The notes under the pieces were generated by a model, which was not told where the DNA came from, made no database searches, and worked only from the letters and a program-made list of their open reading frames with translations. Below, one piece after another: positions 18,746-28,222 of a DNA stretch of 64,000 bases. Made by a program: the position numbers and the translations under genes. Positions within the stretch are counted from its first letter, which is position 1, and each line of letters opens with the position of its first letter. The DNA comes from Sphingomonadaceae bacterium (GTDB lineage: Bacteria; Pseudomonadota; Alphaproteobacteria; Sphingomonadales; Sphingomonadaceae): the NCBI GenBank assembly GCA_020850455.1, contig JADZEQ010000005.1:284873-348872 (forward strand), read 5' to 3'.

Positions 18746-19621
18746 ATGTTTTCGGGCTCCATTCCGGCCCTGTTGACGCCTTTTAGCGACGGGCTGCTCG
18801 ATGAAGCGGCCTTGCGGCGCTTTGTCGATTGGCAGATTGCCAACGGGTCGAGCGCGCTGGTGCCATGTGGGACAACCGGTGAAAGCGCGACGCTGGGTTA
18901 TGACGAACATTATCGCGTGATCGACATTGTCATCGATCAGGCTGCGGGCAGGGTGCCGATTATCGCGGGTTGCGGTTCCAACGACACGGCCACCGCCGTT
19001 CGCCATATGCAATATGCCAAGGCGGCGGGGGCGGCGGCAGCACTGGTGGTCGCGCCTTATTATAATCGGCCCAGTCAGGCGGGGATGATCGCCCATTTCA
19101 GCCACCTCAGCCAGCAATGCGACTTGCCAATTGTCGCCTATAATGTGCCCGCGCGCACCGTCACCGACATCTTGCCCGAAACATTGGCGGCAATTGCAGC
19201 ATTGCCGGGTGTTGTTGCGGTAAAGGATGCCAGTGGTGATTTGGCCCGCGTTACCCAACATCGTCAGGCAATCGCGCCCGATTTCTGCCAATTGTCGGGC
19301 AATGATGATTTATGGCTGGCGCACGCCGCTATGGGCGGGGTGGGCTGTATTTCGGTGACGGCGAATGTTGCACCGCGCTTGTGCGCCGACTTTGCGAGCG
19401 CCTGTGCTGCTGCAGACTGGGCAGCGGCGCGCGACCTGCATGAACGGCTGTTCCCGCTACACAAGGCCTTGTTCAGCGATGCCAGCCCCGCACCCGCCAA
19501 ATATGCGCTCCACCGCCTGCAACCATGGTTCGGGGCAGAGGCGCGGCTGCCAATTATTGATGCGAGCGCGGGTTCGCGGGCGGATGTCGATGCCGCGCTC
19601 ACCCATGCGGGACTGGTCTGA
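18746..19621 (+). CDS. dapA: 4-hydroxy-tetrahydrodipicolinate synthase
   Basis: Condenses pyruvate with aspartate semialdehyde, the first step towards diaminopimelate and lysine. The 291-aa TIM-barrel product has [13 protein letters not shown] (phosphate-loop-like GTTGE), the active-site Tyr in VAYNVPART, and the Schiff-base Lys in [22 protein letters not shown] precedes the ATG. It leads a dapA-smpB-DUF2062 run with 11 bp and overlapping junctions, a cluster seen in many alphaproteobacteria. Confidence 0.96.
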   Translation: MFSGSIPALLTPFSDGLLDEAALRRFVDWQIANGSSALVPCGTTGESATLGYDEHYRVIDIVIDQAAGRVPIIAGCGSNDTATAVRHMQYAKAAGAAAALVVAPYYNRPSQAGMIAHFSHLSQQCDLPIVAYNVPARTVTDILPETLAAIAALPGVVAVKDASGDLARVTQHRQAIAPDFCQLSGNDDLWLAHAAMGGVGCISVTANVAPRLCADFASACAAADWAAARDLHERLFPLHKALFSDASPAPAKYALHRLQPWFGAEARLPIIDASAGSRADVDAALTHAGLV

Positions 19622-19632
19622 GCAGGGGCAAC

Positions 19633-20115
19633 ATGGCCAAACCGCGCCCCGAAGCCTTTGACAAGAAACGCATCGTCGCGGAAAACCGTCGCGCGTGCTA
19701 TGATTATGCGCTGGCTGATTTTTACGAAGCGGGGATTGTGCTGACCGGCACCGAAGTCAAAAGCCTGCGCTTTGGCGAGGGGACGATTGGCGACAGCTAT
19801 GCCGAGGTAAAGGGTAGCGAAATCTGGCTGATCAACAGCCATATTCCAGAGTTTAGCCACGGCAATCGTTTCAACCATGAACCGCGCCGCCCGCGCAAAT
19901 TATTGATGTCGGCGCGTGAAATCCGCAAATTATATGGTGCGGTTGCCCGCGATGGCATGACCTTGGTGCCGCTCAGCGTCTATTTCAACGCGCGCGGCAA
20001 AGCCAAGGTCGAACTGGCGCTGGCCAAGGGTAAAAAGGCGCACGACAAGCGCGACAGCATCAAAGAACGCGATTGGAAACGCGAACAAGCGCGCCTCCTC
20101 AAGGATCGCGGCTGA
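19633..20115 (+). CDS. smpB: SsrA-binding protein SmpB
   Basis: SmpB binds tmRNA and stalled ribosomes in trans-translation. The 160-aa product has [31 protein letters not shown] N-terminal beta-barrel motifs (residues about 15-45), [17 protein letters not shown], and a basic C-terminal tail ([20 protein letters not shown]) that becomes helical in the mRNA channel. The tmRNA gene itself is not in this window. Its stop overlaps the next start (TGATG). Confidence 0.97.
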   Translation: MAKPRPEAFDKKRIVAENRRACYDYALADFYEAGIVLTGTEVKSLRFGEGTIGDSYAEVKGSEIWLINSHIPEFSHGNRFNHEPRRPRKLLMSAREIRKLYGAVARDGMTLVPLSVYFNARGKAKVELALAKGKKAHDKRDSIKERDWKREQARLLKDRG

Positions 20116-20675
20116 TGGGCTTTATCGCCTGGGTTCGGCGCAACACGCCCAAGCGGGAGGAGTTGCTCGAAAGCCGTTGGCTGCGCCCCTTTGCCCACCG
20201 CCTCTCGCACAGCGAATTGTGGCGTTTTTCGCGCCGTTCGGTGCCGCGCGGGGTGGCGCTGGGACTATTTGTCGGCATTTTTTTGCTGATACCGGGTGTG
20301 CAAATCGTCGGGGTGGCGATGTTGGCGCTGCCTTGCCGGGCCAATATTCCGCTAGGCGCGGCGATGACATTTTTGTCCAATCCGCTCACCACGCCCTTTT
20401 TGCTCGCCTCGTCGGTCTGGGTGGGCAATGCCACCTTTGGCCTGCACGCCGATGTCAGTACATTTGGGCTGATGGCCGAAAGGGGGGCGAGCATCGGCGA
20501 ATGGGCAGCCTGGTTCTTCTCTGACGCGGCGCCCGCGATGCTCACCGGATTATTCATCATCTCGGCGCTATCGGCGGCGGTCGGCTATGTCCTCTCCTCC
20601 GTCATATGGTCGGCATGGGTGCGGCGGCGCTGGCGCAAGCGCCTTGCCGAACGGCGGCTTGCGCGCGCCGGCTAA
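20115..20675 (+). CDS. DUF2062 membrane protein
   Basis: Function unknown. The 186-aa product has a basic N-terminal region (RRNTPKREELLESRWLRPFAHRL), the DUF2062 signature SRRSVPRGVALGLFVGIFLLIPG, then PLGAAMTFLSNPLTTPFLL and a third hydrophobic span near the C-terminus, finishing with a very basic tail (RRRWRKRLAERRL). This predicts three to four membrane segments. The start ATG overlaps the smpB stop, and DUF2062 next to smpB is a recurring arrangement. Confidence 0.88.
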   Translation: MGFIAWVRRNTPKREELLESRWLRPFAHRLSHSELWRFSRRSVPRGVALGLFVGIFLLIPGVQIVGVAMLALPCRANIPLGAAMTFLSNPLTTPFLLASSVWVGNATFGLHADVSTFGLMAERGASIGEWAAWFFSDAAPAMLTGLFIISALSAAVGYVLSSVIWSAWVRRRWRKRLAERRLARAG

Positions 20676-20690
20676 GCTATTATTGCGCGA

Positions 20691-20718
20691 TTGCGCAGCT
20701 TTGTATTACTGCTATACA
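20691..20718 (+). promoter_or_regulatory. Possible promoter for the M13 peptidase-cckA unit
   Basis: TTGCGC, 16 bp spacer and TATACA lie 62 bp before the M13 peptidase start, in the only sizeable gap of this stretch. The -10 is good, the -35 mediocre; this is a visual match only. Confidence 0.4.
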
Positions 20719-20779
20719 ACAGCGTGACGACAGGCGTAGTCGGCGGGGAGTCGCGCGCCAAAGTTCAGGGAGGTTCTTT

Positions 20780-22840
20780 ATGGCTCGTATTTTCGGCAGG
20801 GCTATTGCGGCGGTTTCGGTCAGCGCAATGGCCATTTCATTGGGTGCGGCGGCCCTCGCCAATCAGGCAGATCCCCACGCGGCGCACGCCAACCATGCGG
20901 CGCATGCGCCCCAATATGGCAGCTTTGGCATCGACACGGCGGGGATGGACCGCACCATTTTGCCGGGTAATGATTTTTACGGCTATGTGAACGGCACATG
21001 GGCGCGCAACACGACGATCCCGTCGGACAAGTCCAACTACGGCATGTTCACCGTGCTGGCTGACCTTAGCCTACAGCGCACGCGCGGCATCCTTGACGCA
21101 GCGCGCGGCGACGCCAACAGCGCGATTGGCCGGGCCTATAACAGCTATCTGGACGCGGCGACTGTCGAAGCGCGCGGCCTTGCACCGATCAACCCATGGC
21201 TGGCCCGCGTGCGCGCGCTCCAAGACCGGTCGGGCTATGCCGCACTGGCAGCGCAGGCGGATCGTGCGGGCATACCGACGTTGTTTGCAGGCTTTGTCGG
21301 GCAGGATGACCGTTCGCCAGACCATTATATCTTCACCCTGTATCAGGGCGGGATCGGCATGCCCGACCGCGACTATTACCTCGAAAATGCGCAGCGTTAT
21401 CAGGATGCGCGGGCCGCTTATGTCACCTATCTGACGCAGATGCTGACGCTGGCTGGCGAACAAAATGCCGCCGCGCGGGCGCAGGCGGTGATGGCGTTTG
21501 AAACGCGCATTGCAGGCGCGCATTGGAATCGCCTCGATTCGAGCGACGCGACCAAAGTATATAACAAGATGACGGTTGCCGACCTGACGCGGATTGCGCC
21601 CGGCTATGATTTTGCCGGCTACCTCCACGGATTGGGCGATAATGAGGCGGATTTGCTGGTCGGCCAGCCGAGCGCCTTTACCGCCATGGCCGCGATTTAC
21701 GCTGAAACCCCGGTGGAGGTGCTGCGCGATCAGTTGATTATTCGCAGCCTGTCGACCTATGCCGATGAACTGCCCGATGCGGTGGCCAATGCCAATTTCG
21801 CCTTTTACGGCACCGCCCTCTCTGGCACGCCGCAACGCGAAGCGCGCGACAAGCGCGCGGTGCGCTTTGTCGAAGGGGTGCTGGGCGATGACTTGAGCCA
21901 GCAATATGCCGCGCGCTATTTCCCGCCCGAAACCAAGGCTGCGATGCAGACTTTGGTCGCCAACGTGCTCGATGCGCTTGGCACGCGCATCGACAATCTG
22001 TCGTGGATGCAGCCCGAAACCAAGGTGCGCGCGCGCGCCAAACTTGCCAATTTCACGGTCAAAATCGGCTATCCTGACCAGTGGCGCAGCTATGCAGGGC
22101 TGGATATTCGCGCCGATGATTTGTTCGGCAATGCGTGGCGTTCCGCGCAGTTTGAACATGATTATCAGATCGGCAAATTGGGCGGCGCGGTGCGGCGCTG
22201 GGAATGGGGCATGACGCCGATGACGGTCAATGCCTATGCCAATTTCTCCATGAATGAAATCGTGTTTCCGGCGGCGATTTTGCAACCGCCATTCTTTGAC
22301 CCCAATGCCGACCCGGCGGTCAACTATGGTGGCATCGGTGCGGTGATCGGCCATGAAATCAGCCATCATTTCGATGATCAGGGTGCCAAATATGACGAAC
22401 ATGGTCGTCTCGCCGATTGGTGGACACCGAGTGATGTTGCCGCTTTCGAAGCGGCTGGACAGCGGCTGATTGCCCAATATGACGCCTATGAAGTGCTCGG
22501 CGAACATGTTGGCGGCGAATTTACGCTGGGCGAAAATATTGGTGATCTGGCGGGTCTGGCGATTGCGCATGATGCATATATCAAGTCGCTGAATGGCCGC
22601 GAAGCGCCGATTATTGACGGCACGACCGGCGATCAGCGCTTTTTCATGGGCTGGGCACAGGTGTGGCGGCGCAACTATCGCGATACCAATTTGTTGCAAC
22701 GCTTGACGACCGACCCGCATGCGCCATCGATTCAGCGCGCATGGGTCGTGCGTAACATTGATGCATGGTATAGTGCCTTCAATGTTCAACCCGGCACCAG
22801 CCTCTATCTGGCGCCTGCCGACCGTGTAAGGATCTGGTGA
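20780..22840 (+). CDS. M13 family (neprilysin-like) zinc metallopeptidase
   Basis: A secreted zinc endopeptidase. The 686-aa product has an Ala-rich signal peptide (about 1-30) followed by a short His/Ala-rich segment (DPHAAHANHAAHAP). The M13 N-terminal domain starts with PGNDFYGYVNGTWA. The catalytic part has VNAYANFSMNEIVFPAAIL, the zinc motif HEISHHFDDQGAKYD, and a third-ligand region GENIGDLAGLAIA. GGGAGG sits 6-7 nt before the ATG. The stop codon overlaps the GTG start of the hybrid kinase gene (GTGA), so expression of the two is linked. Confidence 0.93.
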   Translation: MARIFGRAIAAVSVSAMAISLGAAALANQADPHAAHANHAAHAPQYGSFGIDTAGMDRTILPGNDFYGYVNGTWARNTTIPSDKSNYGMFTVLADLSLQRTRGILDAARGDANSAIGRAYNSYLDAATVEARGLAPINPWLARVRALQDRSGYAALAAQADRAGIPTLFAGFVGQDDRSPDHYIFTLYQGGIGMPDRDYYLENAQRYQDARAAYVTYLTQMLTLAGEQNAAARAQAVMAFETRIAGAHWNRLDSSDATKVYNKMTVADLTRIAPGYDFAGYLHGLGDNEADLLVGQPSAFTAMAAIYAETPVEVLRDQLIIRSLSTYADELPDAVANANFAFYGTALSGTPQREARDKRAVRFVEGVLGDDLSQQYAARYFPPETKAAMQTLVANVLDALGTRIDNLSWMQPETKVRARAKLANFTVKIGYPDQWRSYAGLDIRADDLFGNAWRSAQFEHDYQIGKLGGAVRRWEWGMTPMTVNAYANFSMNEIVFPAAILQPPFFDPNADPAVNYGGIGAVIGHEISHHFDDQGAKYDEHGRLADWWTPSDVAAFEAAGQRLIAQYDAYEVLGEHVGGEFTLGENIGDLAGLAIAHDAYIKSLNGREAPIIDGTTGDQRFFMGWAQVWRRNYRDTNLLQRLTTDPHAPSIQRAWVVRNIDAWYSAFNVQPGTSLYLAPADRVRIW

Positions 22841-25245
22841 CACAAGCCGCACGCTATGCCGATTTTGCTGCCGCCCCAAAGGAACGCTGGCAGCCCCGTT
22901 TAGCGGTCATCGCCGTCCTTGCGGCGGCGGTGGCCTCTACCCTCATCCTCTGGTGGGTGAGTGGTTCGCTGCCGCTTGCCGGTGGCATGGCGGCGAGCGG
23001 CATATTGGGTGCGGTCGCGCTCGGCGCATGGCAGAAAACTAGCGTCGCCCCTGCCGTGGTGGGGGAGGGGGGTAATGACTGGACCTTGGTCCGCGCGATC
23101 AGCGACAGCGCGCAATGCGCGATTGCCGTGACCGACCGCACCGGGCGGCTGGTCTTGGCAAACAATCTATATTGCGATTGGTTTGATGGGCCGATTACCC
23201 CGCCCGCGCTGCCGGTCGATGCGCCAACCATCGCCCTGATTGCAGAGGTTGGCCGCGCCGCGTGGCGCGATGGGGAGGCAGCGATCAGCGGTTTCCGCTG
23301 CAACGGGCGTGAGATTAGTGCGACTGTCCTGCGCGTGGGACGGGCGAGTGACCACCTCTTGTGGCAATGGCGCGAAAATCAGGCGCTTGACCCGGTGGGC
23401 GCGGCCGAAAATGCGATTGCGGACTGGCCGGGCCGGATTGCGGGCGAAGCAGGCGCAATGGTCGCACTGGTCAGCGCCACCGGCACCATCCGCGCCACCA
23501 ACGCCGCTTTTGCGTTGCGCGCTGTGGGCCGCGCCGATGCGCGGGTGGAGGGGCAGGATTTTGCAAGCTTCCTGCGCGTCGACCCGCAGGGGTTGATCCG
23601 CTTTGCGCGCGAACAGACGGGGGCGGGTGCAACCCCGCTCCGCCTCATCGAAATTGCCTTTGACCGCACGGACCCGGCGGCGCCACTCCTCCTCCTCCTG
23701 TTTGATGAGGATGGCGGCCCTGCGGAACGCGGCATCGCGCATGATTATGTCGAAAATCTGCTCGCCGCGCTGCCGGTTGGCATGGCGATGGTCGATCGTG
23801 ACGGGCGCATTGCCTTTTTCAACGCCGCTTTTGCGCGGGCGGCGGGCATCGATGCGACGCGCCCACCCAGCTACCCCGGCGACCTTGTCGTGGCGGAGGA
23901 TAAGAGCGCACTCGCCGATGCCGTGCGCCGCCACGGTGGCGCGCGCGCCAGTTCGGGGGAATTGACGGTCCGGTTGCTTGCACGCGCGGAGGAGCAGGTG
24001 GTCATCGGCCTCACCGGAGTGCGCGGTATGGGTGAAGCCAATGTGCTCCTGACGCTCGCGGAGGCGGAGGGGGATGCCCAATTGCGCGCCCAGATGGCGC
24101 AGGCAACCAAGATGCAGGCTGTCGGCCAGTTGGCTGGCGGTATTGCGCATGATTTCAATAATATATTGACCGGTATTATCGGCAATTGTGACCTTATGCT
24201 GACCCGCCATAGCGCTGGCGACAGCGATTATGATGACATTCAACAGGTGCGCAGCAACGCCAACCGTGCGGCCAATCTGACCCGGCAATTGCTTGCATTT
24301 TCGCGCCAGCAGACCTTGCGCCCGCAGATCGTCAACCTATCGGACATTGTGTCGGACGTATCACATCTGCTCGAACGATTGATCGGGGACAGGGTGCAGC
24401 TCCATGTCGAACATGGTCGCGGCTTGGCGCCGGTACGCGCAGACCCCGGCCAGCTGGAACAGGTTATTATGAACCTCGCGGTCAATGCGGGGGATGCGAT
24501 GCCCCATGGCGGGCAATTGACCATAGCAACCTGCCCGGTCGAGCAGGCGGAGGTGCGCCGCTTGGCGCGTGCGGGCATGCCGGTGGAGGATTATAGCCTG
24601 TTGACGGTTGCCGACACCGGCACCGGCATAGCGCCAGAGGTTTTGCCCAAAATATTCGACCCATTTTTCACCACCAAGGATTTGGGCAAGGGCACCGGTC
24701 TGGGGCTGGCGACTGTTTATGGCATCGTCAAGCAGTCGGGCGGCTATATCTTTGTTGATTCAACGCCGGGTGAAGGCACCATATTTTCCATCTATTTCCC
24801 GGTCTATGCCGGCCCCGCCGCGCCACAAGCGGCGCCGCCGCCACCGCGCAGCGCCCATTCGGTCCACTGGGGCAGCGGCAATATATTGCTGGTGGAGGAT
24901 GAAGATATGGTGCGCGCCGTCGCCGAGCGTGCGCTCAGCCGCGCCGGCTATAGCGTCACCGCCGCCGCACATGGGGAGGATGGGTTGGAACGACTGGCTG
25001 ACATGGACAGTATCGACCTCGTCATATCGGACGTCATGATGCCGCAGATGGACGGGCCAACGATGGTGCAACATCTGCGCGAAAGCCGGCCGCACATCCC
25101 CGTCCTGTTCATGTCGGGCTATGCCGAGGAACAATTGCGCAAATCCATCGCGCTCGACAATGTTGCCTTTTTGCCCAAGCCCTTTTCGGTCGCGCAACTG
25201 GTCGATGCGGTGGCCCGTATCCGCGAAAACACCGGCCAGGACTAA
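22837..25245 (+). CDS. cckA: Hybrid sensor histidine kinase, CckA-like
   Basis: In alphaproteobacteria CckA feeds phosphate through ChpT to CtrA and CpdR. The 802-aa product has two hydrophobic segments in the first 70 residues and PAS-like regions (about 85-180 and 300-400). The HisKA phosphoacceptor [17 protein letters not shown] has His at about 438. An HATPase domain ([33 protein letters not shown]) and a C-terminal receiver ([21 protein letters not shown] with Asp at about 732, FLPKPF) complete it. Phosphoacceptor sequence and architecture match CckA closely. It starts at a GTG overlapping the M13 peptidase stop and ends overlapping the phaZ stop. Confidence 0.85.
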   Translation: MTQAARYADFAAAPKERWQPRLAVIAVLAAAVASTLILWWVSGSLPLAGGMAASGILGAVALGAWQKTSVAPAVVGEGGNDWTLVRAISDSAQCAIAVTDRTGRLVLANNLYCDWFDGPITPPALPVDAPTIALIAEVGRAAWRDGEAAISGFRCNGREISATVLRVGRASDHLLWQWRENQALDPVGAAENAIADWPGRIAGEAGAMVALVSATGTIRATNAAFALRAVGRADARVEGQDFASFLRVDPQGLIRFAREQTGAGATPLRLIEIAFDRTDPAAPLLLLLFDEDGGPAERGIAHDYVENLLAALPVGMAMVDRDGRIAFFNAAFARAAGIDATRPPSYPGDLVVAEDKSALADAVRRHGGARASSGELTVRLLARAEEQVVIGLTGVRGMGEANVLLTLAEAEGDAQLRAQMAQATKMQAVGQLAGGIAHDFNNILTGIIGNCDLMLTRHSAGDSDYDDIQQVRSNANRAANLTRQLLAFSRQQTLRPQIVNLSDIVSDVSHLLERLIGDRVQLHVEHGRGLAPVRADPGQLEQVIMNLAVNAGDAMPHGGQLTIATCPVEQAEVRRLARAGMPVEDYSLLTVADTGTGIAPEVLPKIFDPFFTTKDLGKGTGLGLATVYGIVKQSGGYIFVDSTPGEGTIFSIYFPVYAGPAAPQAAPPPPRSAHSVHWGSGNILLVEDEDMVRAVAERALSRAGYSVTAAAHGEDGLERLADMDSIDLVISDVMMPQMDGPTMVQHLRESRPHIPVLFMSGYAEEQLRKSIALDNVAFLPKPFSVAQLVDAVARIRENTGQD

Positions 25246-26105
25246 GCGGCTTTGGCCCCCGCACCGCGCGGAGCGTCGAGGAATTGGCGGATATGTGCCA
25301 GCGATTCCTCTGCCTGCATCACCAGAAATAAATGGCCGCCGTCGGCTATGGTGACGAGGCGGCTATTGGGGATGAGGCTGTTTAAAAACCGCCCGTTGGC
25401 GAGTGGGACGATATTATCCTCTGCCCCCATCATCACCATCGTTTCGGCCTTGCACAAAAATGGCAGAAAGGGTGCGCTGGTCCAGCCGAGCATCGCCAGC
25501 AATTGATAGGCATAGCCGATCGCCGATGGTGGGCGCAGCCGCGCGATGTGGGCGTCCGCCCCATCGCTGTTGCCGCCATAAAGCGTCGCAAAATGGCGCG
25601 CCATATAATCGGGGTCGATGTAGCGGCGCGGATCGGCCATTTTGCTGAGTGCGGCAATTTTCCCCGGCACCATCATCCAACCTGCGCTGGTCGCCGCCAA
25701 AATCAGTCGTTCGACGCGGCCCGCATATTGCATCGCAAAATGCTGCGCGAGCGCACCGCCCCAACTAACCCCCATGACATCCATCGCATCATAGCCCAGT
25801 TGATCCATGATATTTGCCGCGCAATGCGACATGGTGATGGCGTTATAGGGCACGACCGGGTCGGGCGAACCGCCAATCCCGGGCATATCGAATATGATGA
25901 AATCGCGCGTTCCCATCGCGCGGGCAAAGGGGGCAACCAATTCTATGCTCGCCCCGATGCCGTTGAAAAATAACAGCGGGGGCGCGGCGTTACGTCCTTT
26001 TTTGGCGGTGCCGTCCGTGGCCAGCCAGCGCGCGACGCGCAATTGCCGCCCATCCGCTTCCATCATCTGTACTTCCGCGCCCGACAAAGCTGCATCGTTG
26101 GTCAT
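25242..26105 (-). CDS. phaZ: Intracellular poly(3-hydroxyalkanoate) depolymerase-like alpha/beta hydrolase
   Basis: Probably hydrolyses stored PHA granules. The 287-aa alpha/beta hydrolase has the oxyanion segment PPLLFFNGIGASIELV, the strand FDMPGIGGSPDP, the lipase box GVSWGG with nucleophile Ser114, an acid in MMGAEDNIVPL, and catalytic His in ADGGHLFLV. These match the short-intracellular PHA depolymerase group rather than generic hydrolases, and it lies 10 bp behind phaC on the same strand. It converges on cckA with a 4-bp overlap of stops. Confidence 0.85.
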   Translation of the reverse strand: MTNDAALSGAEVQMMEADGRQLRVARWLATDGTAKKGRNAAPPLLFFNGIGASIELVAPFARAMGTRDFIIFDMPGIGGSPDPVVPYNAITMSHCAANIMDQLGYDAMDVMGVSWGGALAQHFAMQYAGRVERLILAATSAGWMMVPGKIAALSKMADPRRYIDPDYMARHFATLYGGNSDGADAHIARLRPPSAIGYAYQLLAMLGWTSAPFLPFLCKAETMVMMGAEDNIVPLANGRFLNSLIPNSRLVTIADGGHLFLVMQAEESLAHIRQFLDAPRGAGAKAA

Positions 26106-26115
26106 GCGCTACCCC

Positions 26116-27801
26116 TTAATCGAAAACATATTGGCCGGGGGCATCGCCCAGCGGTGGATATTTTTTGCTGCCCAGCGTCTTGGGCGCATCGACCATAGGT
26201 CCCGCGCGCTTTTTGACCCATTCGGCCCAATATGGCCACCAGCTGCCCGCCACTTCTTCCGCCCCGTCCAGCCATTGTTCCGGGGTGGCGGGCGTGCCCT
26301 TCTCACTACGGAAAAATTTGGCCTTGGGGTTGCCCGGCGGGTTCAAAATTGCCTGAATATGCCCCGATTGTGACAGGATGAAATCGACATTTTTGGAACC
26401 GAACAATTGGGTTGAACGGTAACATGCCTTCCACGGGGTGATATGGTCGGTGACACCGGCAAGGATGAACAGGTCGCTTGTGACCTTGGTCAGGTCGACG
26501 GTGTGGCCCGCCACCTCCACCTTGCCGGGGTTGGCAAACGGCTGATGTACATAGAAATCCAGATAATCGCTGTGCAACTGCGCGGGCAGGTTGGTCGCGT
26601 CATTGTTCCAATATAATATGTCGAATGCGGGCGGATCTTCGCCGTGCAGATAATTGTTGATGACATAGTTCCAGACCAGATCATTGGGCCGCAGCCATGC
26701 GAACGCACGGCTGAGCGATGTTCCGTCCAATATGCCTTTCTTGGCGCTGCGCTGGCGGGCGAGTTCAATGCCATGTTTGGAAACCAGCGATCCCACCTCG
26801 CTGTCATTGGCCTCGGGCTGGAGCACACAGACCATCAGTGTCGCGGCATTGGCCCGATCATCCCCATTGGCCGCCATTTTGGAAAGGATGGCGGCAAGCG
26901 TTATGCCGCCCGAACAGGCACCCGACACATTGACCTTGGCACTGCCGCTGATCGCGCAGACGACCCCCACCGCCTCTATCACCGCATCAACATAGTCGCT
27001 GAGCCCCCAATGGCCCTGTTCCTTTTGCGGGTTGCGCCAAGAGATGACAAAGGGCTGGATTCCGGCGGCCAATTGCAATTGCACCACCGATTTTTGCGGC
27101 GTCAAATCGTTGATATAGGCTTTGTTGATCTGGGGCGGCACGGTCAGTTGCGGGATGGCATGCACCTTGTCACCGGTCGGCGCATATTGGATGAGTTCCA
27201 TCATTTCGGTGCGCCAGACGACTTTGCCCGGCGTAGTCGCCAGATTTTCACCCACTTTGAACGGGCGCTTATCAACCTGAGATACTATCGCATCATTATG
27301 CACTATATCATTGTATGCATTTTGTAATCCCTTCATCAGGGACAGGCCGCCTGAATCGATAGCGCGCTTGATGGCGGAGGGGTTGCCCGCCAATGTGTTG
27401 GTTGGTGCCAAGGCATCCAAAATCATTGCAGAGACAAATCGCGCGCGATTCTGTTCCATCTCATCAAAATCAAGGTCGTCGATCCACGCGCGCGTGCGTT
27501 CCTGCATCGCCAAATAATATTGGACGCCCGCACGGTAAAATGGGTTGTACGTCCATGCCGGGTCGGAAAAGCGGCGATCCTTGGGCGCGGGGGCAAGCGC
27601 GCTCTTGCCGGTCATGATTTTGACGACATCATCGCCAAAAGCCTGCATATGCTTCATCGTCGTGTCGGGTTTCAGCGCGGTTTCGCGCAGCATCAGCGCA
27701 ACTGCGCCCCACAAATCCTCACTCGCCAGACCGACCAGCGGGTTGAGCGCTGCGCCGCCTTCGGGTTCACCTGCTAGTTCAATCTTGGGCTTTTTTGCCA
27801 T
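26116..27801 (-). CDS. phaC: Class I poly(3-hydroxyalkanoate) synthase PhaC
   Basis: Polymerises (R)-3-hydroxyacyl-CoA into storage polyester at the granule surface. The 561-aa product has the PhaC N-terminal domain followed by the alpha/beta hydrolase core. The lipase-like box SGACSGGITLA carries the catalytic Cys near residue 296, Asp lies in GVTDHITPW, and His in SQSGHIQAILNPPG. The length fits class I enzymes, which need no PhaE/PhaR subunit. GGGAGGGG precedes the ATG. It sits 41 bp behind the small membrane-protein gene and directly before phaZ, and is probably transcribed from the sigma-54 promoter at 28129-28145. Confidence 0.93.
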   Translation of the reverse strand: MAKKPKIELAGEPEGGAALNPLVGLASEDLWGAVALMLRETALKPDTTMKHMQAFGDDVVKIMTGKSALAPAPKDRRFSDPAWTYNPFYRAGVQYYLAMQERTRAWIDDLDFDEMEQNRARFVSAMILDALAPTNTLAGNPSAIKRAIDSGGLSLMKGLQNAYNDIVHNDAIVSQVDKRPFKVGENLATTPGKVVWRTEMMELIQYAPTGDKVHAIPQLTVPPQINKAYINDLTPQKSVVQLQLAAGIQPFVISWRNPQKEQGHWGLSDYVDAVIEAVGVVCAISGSAKVNVSGACSGGITLAAILSKMAANGDDRANAATLMVCVLQPEANDSEVGSLVSKHGIELARQRSAKKGILDGTSLSRAFAWLRPNDLVWNYVINNYLHGEDPPAFDILYWNNDATNLPAQLHSDYLDFYVHQPFANPGKVEVAGHTVDLTKVTSDLFILAGVTDHITPWKACYRSTQLFGSKNVDFILSQSGHIQAILNPPGNPKAKFFRSEKGTPATPEQWLDGAEEVAGSWWPYWAEWVKKRAGPMVDAPKTLGSKKYPPLGDAPGQYVFD

Positions 27802-27842
27802 CGACCCCTCCCACGGGGTCGCCGTGCCAGCGCCTTTGACCC

Positions 27843-28097
27843 TCAGGCCGAATTAGTGGCGGATATAGCCGCCATGTCAACGCTTTCGCGTTCATAGCGC
27901 AGACTATCGAAAATTTTTGCCCCGCCCAGAAAGACCGAACCGGTGCAGGCCGCCATCAATAAATAGCCGCCGGTGCCGGGGTAGGTTTCGAGATAGTGGA
28001 GGCCGCGTTCAATGGCGCCGAGCGCCAGCGCATAGATGATGAGGCACGCCTCAAAGCGCGTTTTGATGATGAACAGCCGCTTGAAGCGTTTCCACAT
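27843..28097 (-). CDS. Small membrane protein upstream of phaC
   Basis: Not recognised. The 84-aa product has a basic amphipathic start (MWKRFKRLFIIKTRFEA), two hydrophobic segments (about residues 17-38 and 46-66, the latter GGYLLMAACTGSVFLGG), and a short polar C-terminus, suggesting a two-helix inner-membrane protein. An excellent ribosome site (GGGGGAGGACAGG) precedes the ATG. Together with the sigma-54 element at 28129-28145, it predicts a leader of about 21 nt. It is the first gene of the PHA unit. A longer upstream reading frame exists but would include the promoter. Confidence 0.72.
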   Translation of the reverse strand: MWKRFKRLFIIKTRFEACLIIYALALGAIERGLHYLETYPGTGGYLLMAACTGSVFLGGAKIFDSLRYERESVDMAAISATNSA

Positions 28098-28128
28098 AAA
28101 AATCCTGTCCTCCCCCATGCATACTGAA

Positions 28129-28145
28129 AGCAAACATCGTGCCAG
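28129..28145 (-). promoter_or_regulatory. Sigma-54 (RpoN) -24/-12 promoter for the PHA unit
   Basis: Read on the minus strand the sequence is CTGGCACGATGTTTGCT. It matches the sigma-54 consensus YTGGCACGRNNNTTGCW at every defined position, with the GG and GC doublets separated by exactly 10 bp. The expected start point, about 12 nt downstream near 28118, leaves a ~21-nt leader carrying GGGGGAGGACAGG before the small membrane-protein ATG at 28097. The orientation points into that gene, phaC and phaZ. Confidence 0.8.
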
Positions 28146-28187
28146 CGGCTAAAATGCGCGAATCCGCCGCGCCGCATCATGGTAAAT

Positions 28188-28222
28188 TGTAAATTAATCC
28201 GACGGCAGGGAAAGCGGATTAA
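28188..28222 (-). terminator. Probable terminator of the ast operon
   Basis: On the minus strand an 8-bp perfect stem TTAATCCG / CGGATTAA with a 13-nt loop overlaps the astB stop codon and is followed by TTTACAATTT. The stem is AT-containing and the loop long, so efficiency is uncertain. Its place between astB and the sigma-54 promoter makes sense as an operon boundary. Confidence 0.55.

Noticed and set aside
21071..22879. Open frame of about 600 codons antisense to the M13 peptidase gene
   Set aside because: It lies entirely opposite a gene with strong motifs and encodes a Arg/His/Ile-rich sequence typical of high-GC antisense frames, without a family resemblance.
27802..27842. Second TGGCACG directly before phaC, considered as another sigma-54 promoter
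   Set aside because: The -12 TTGC element is missing at the required spacing, so it is not a sigma-54 site.
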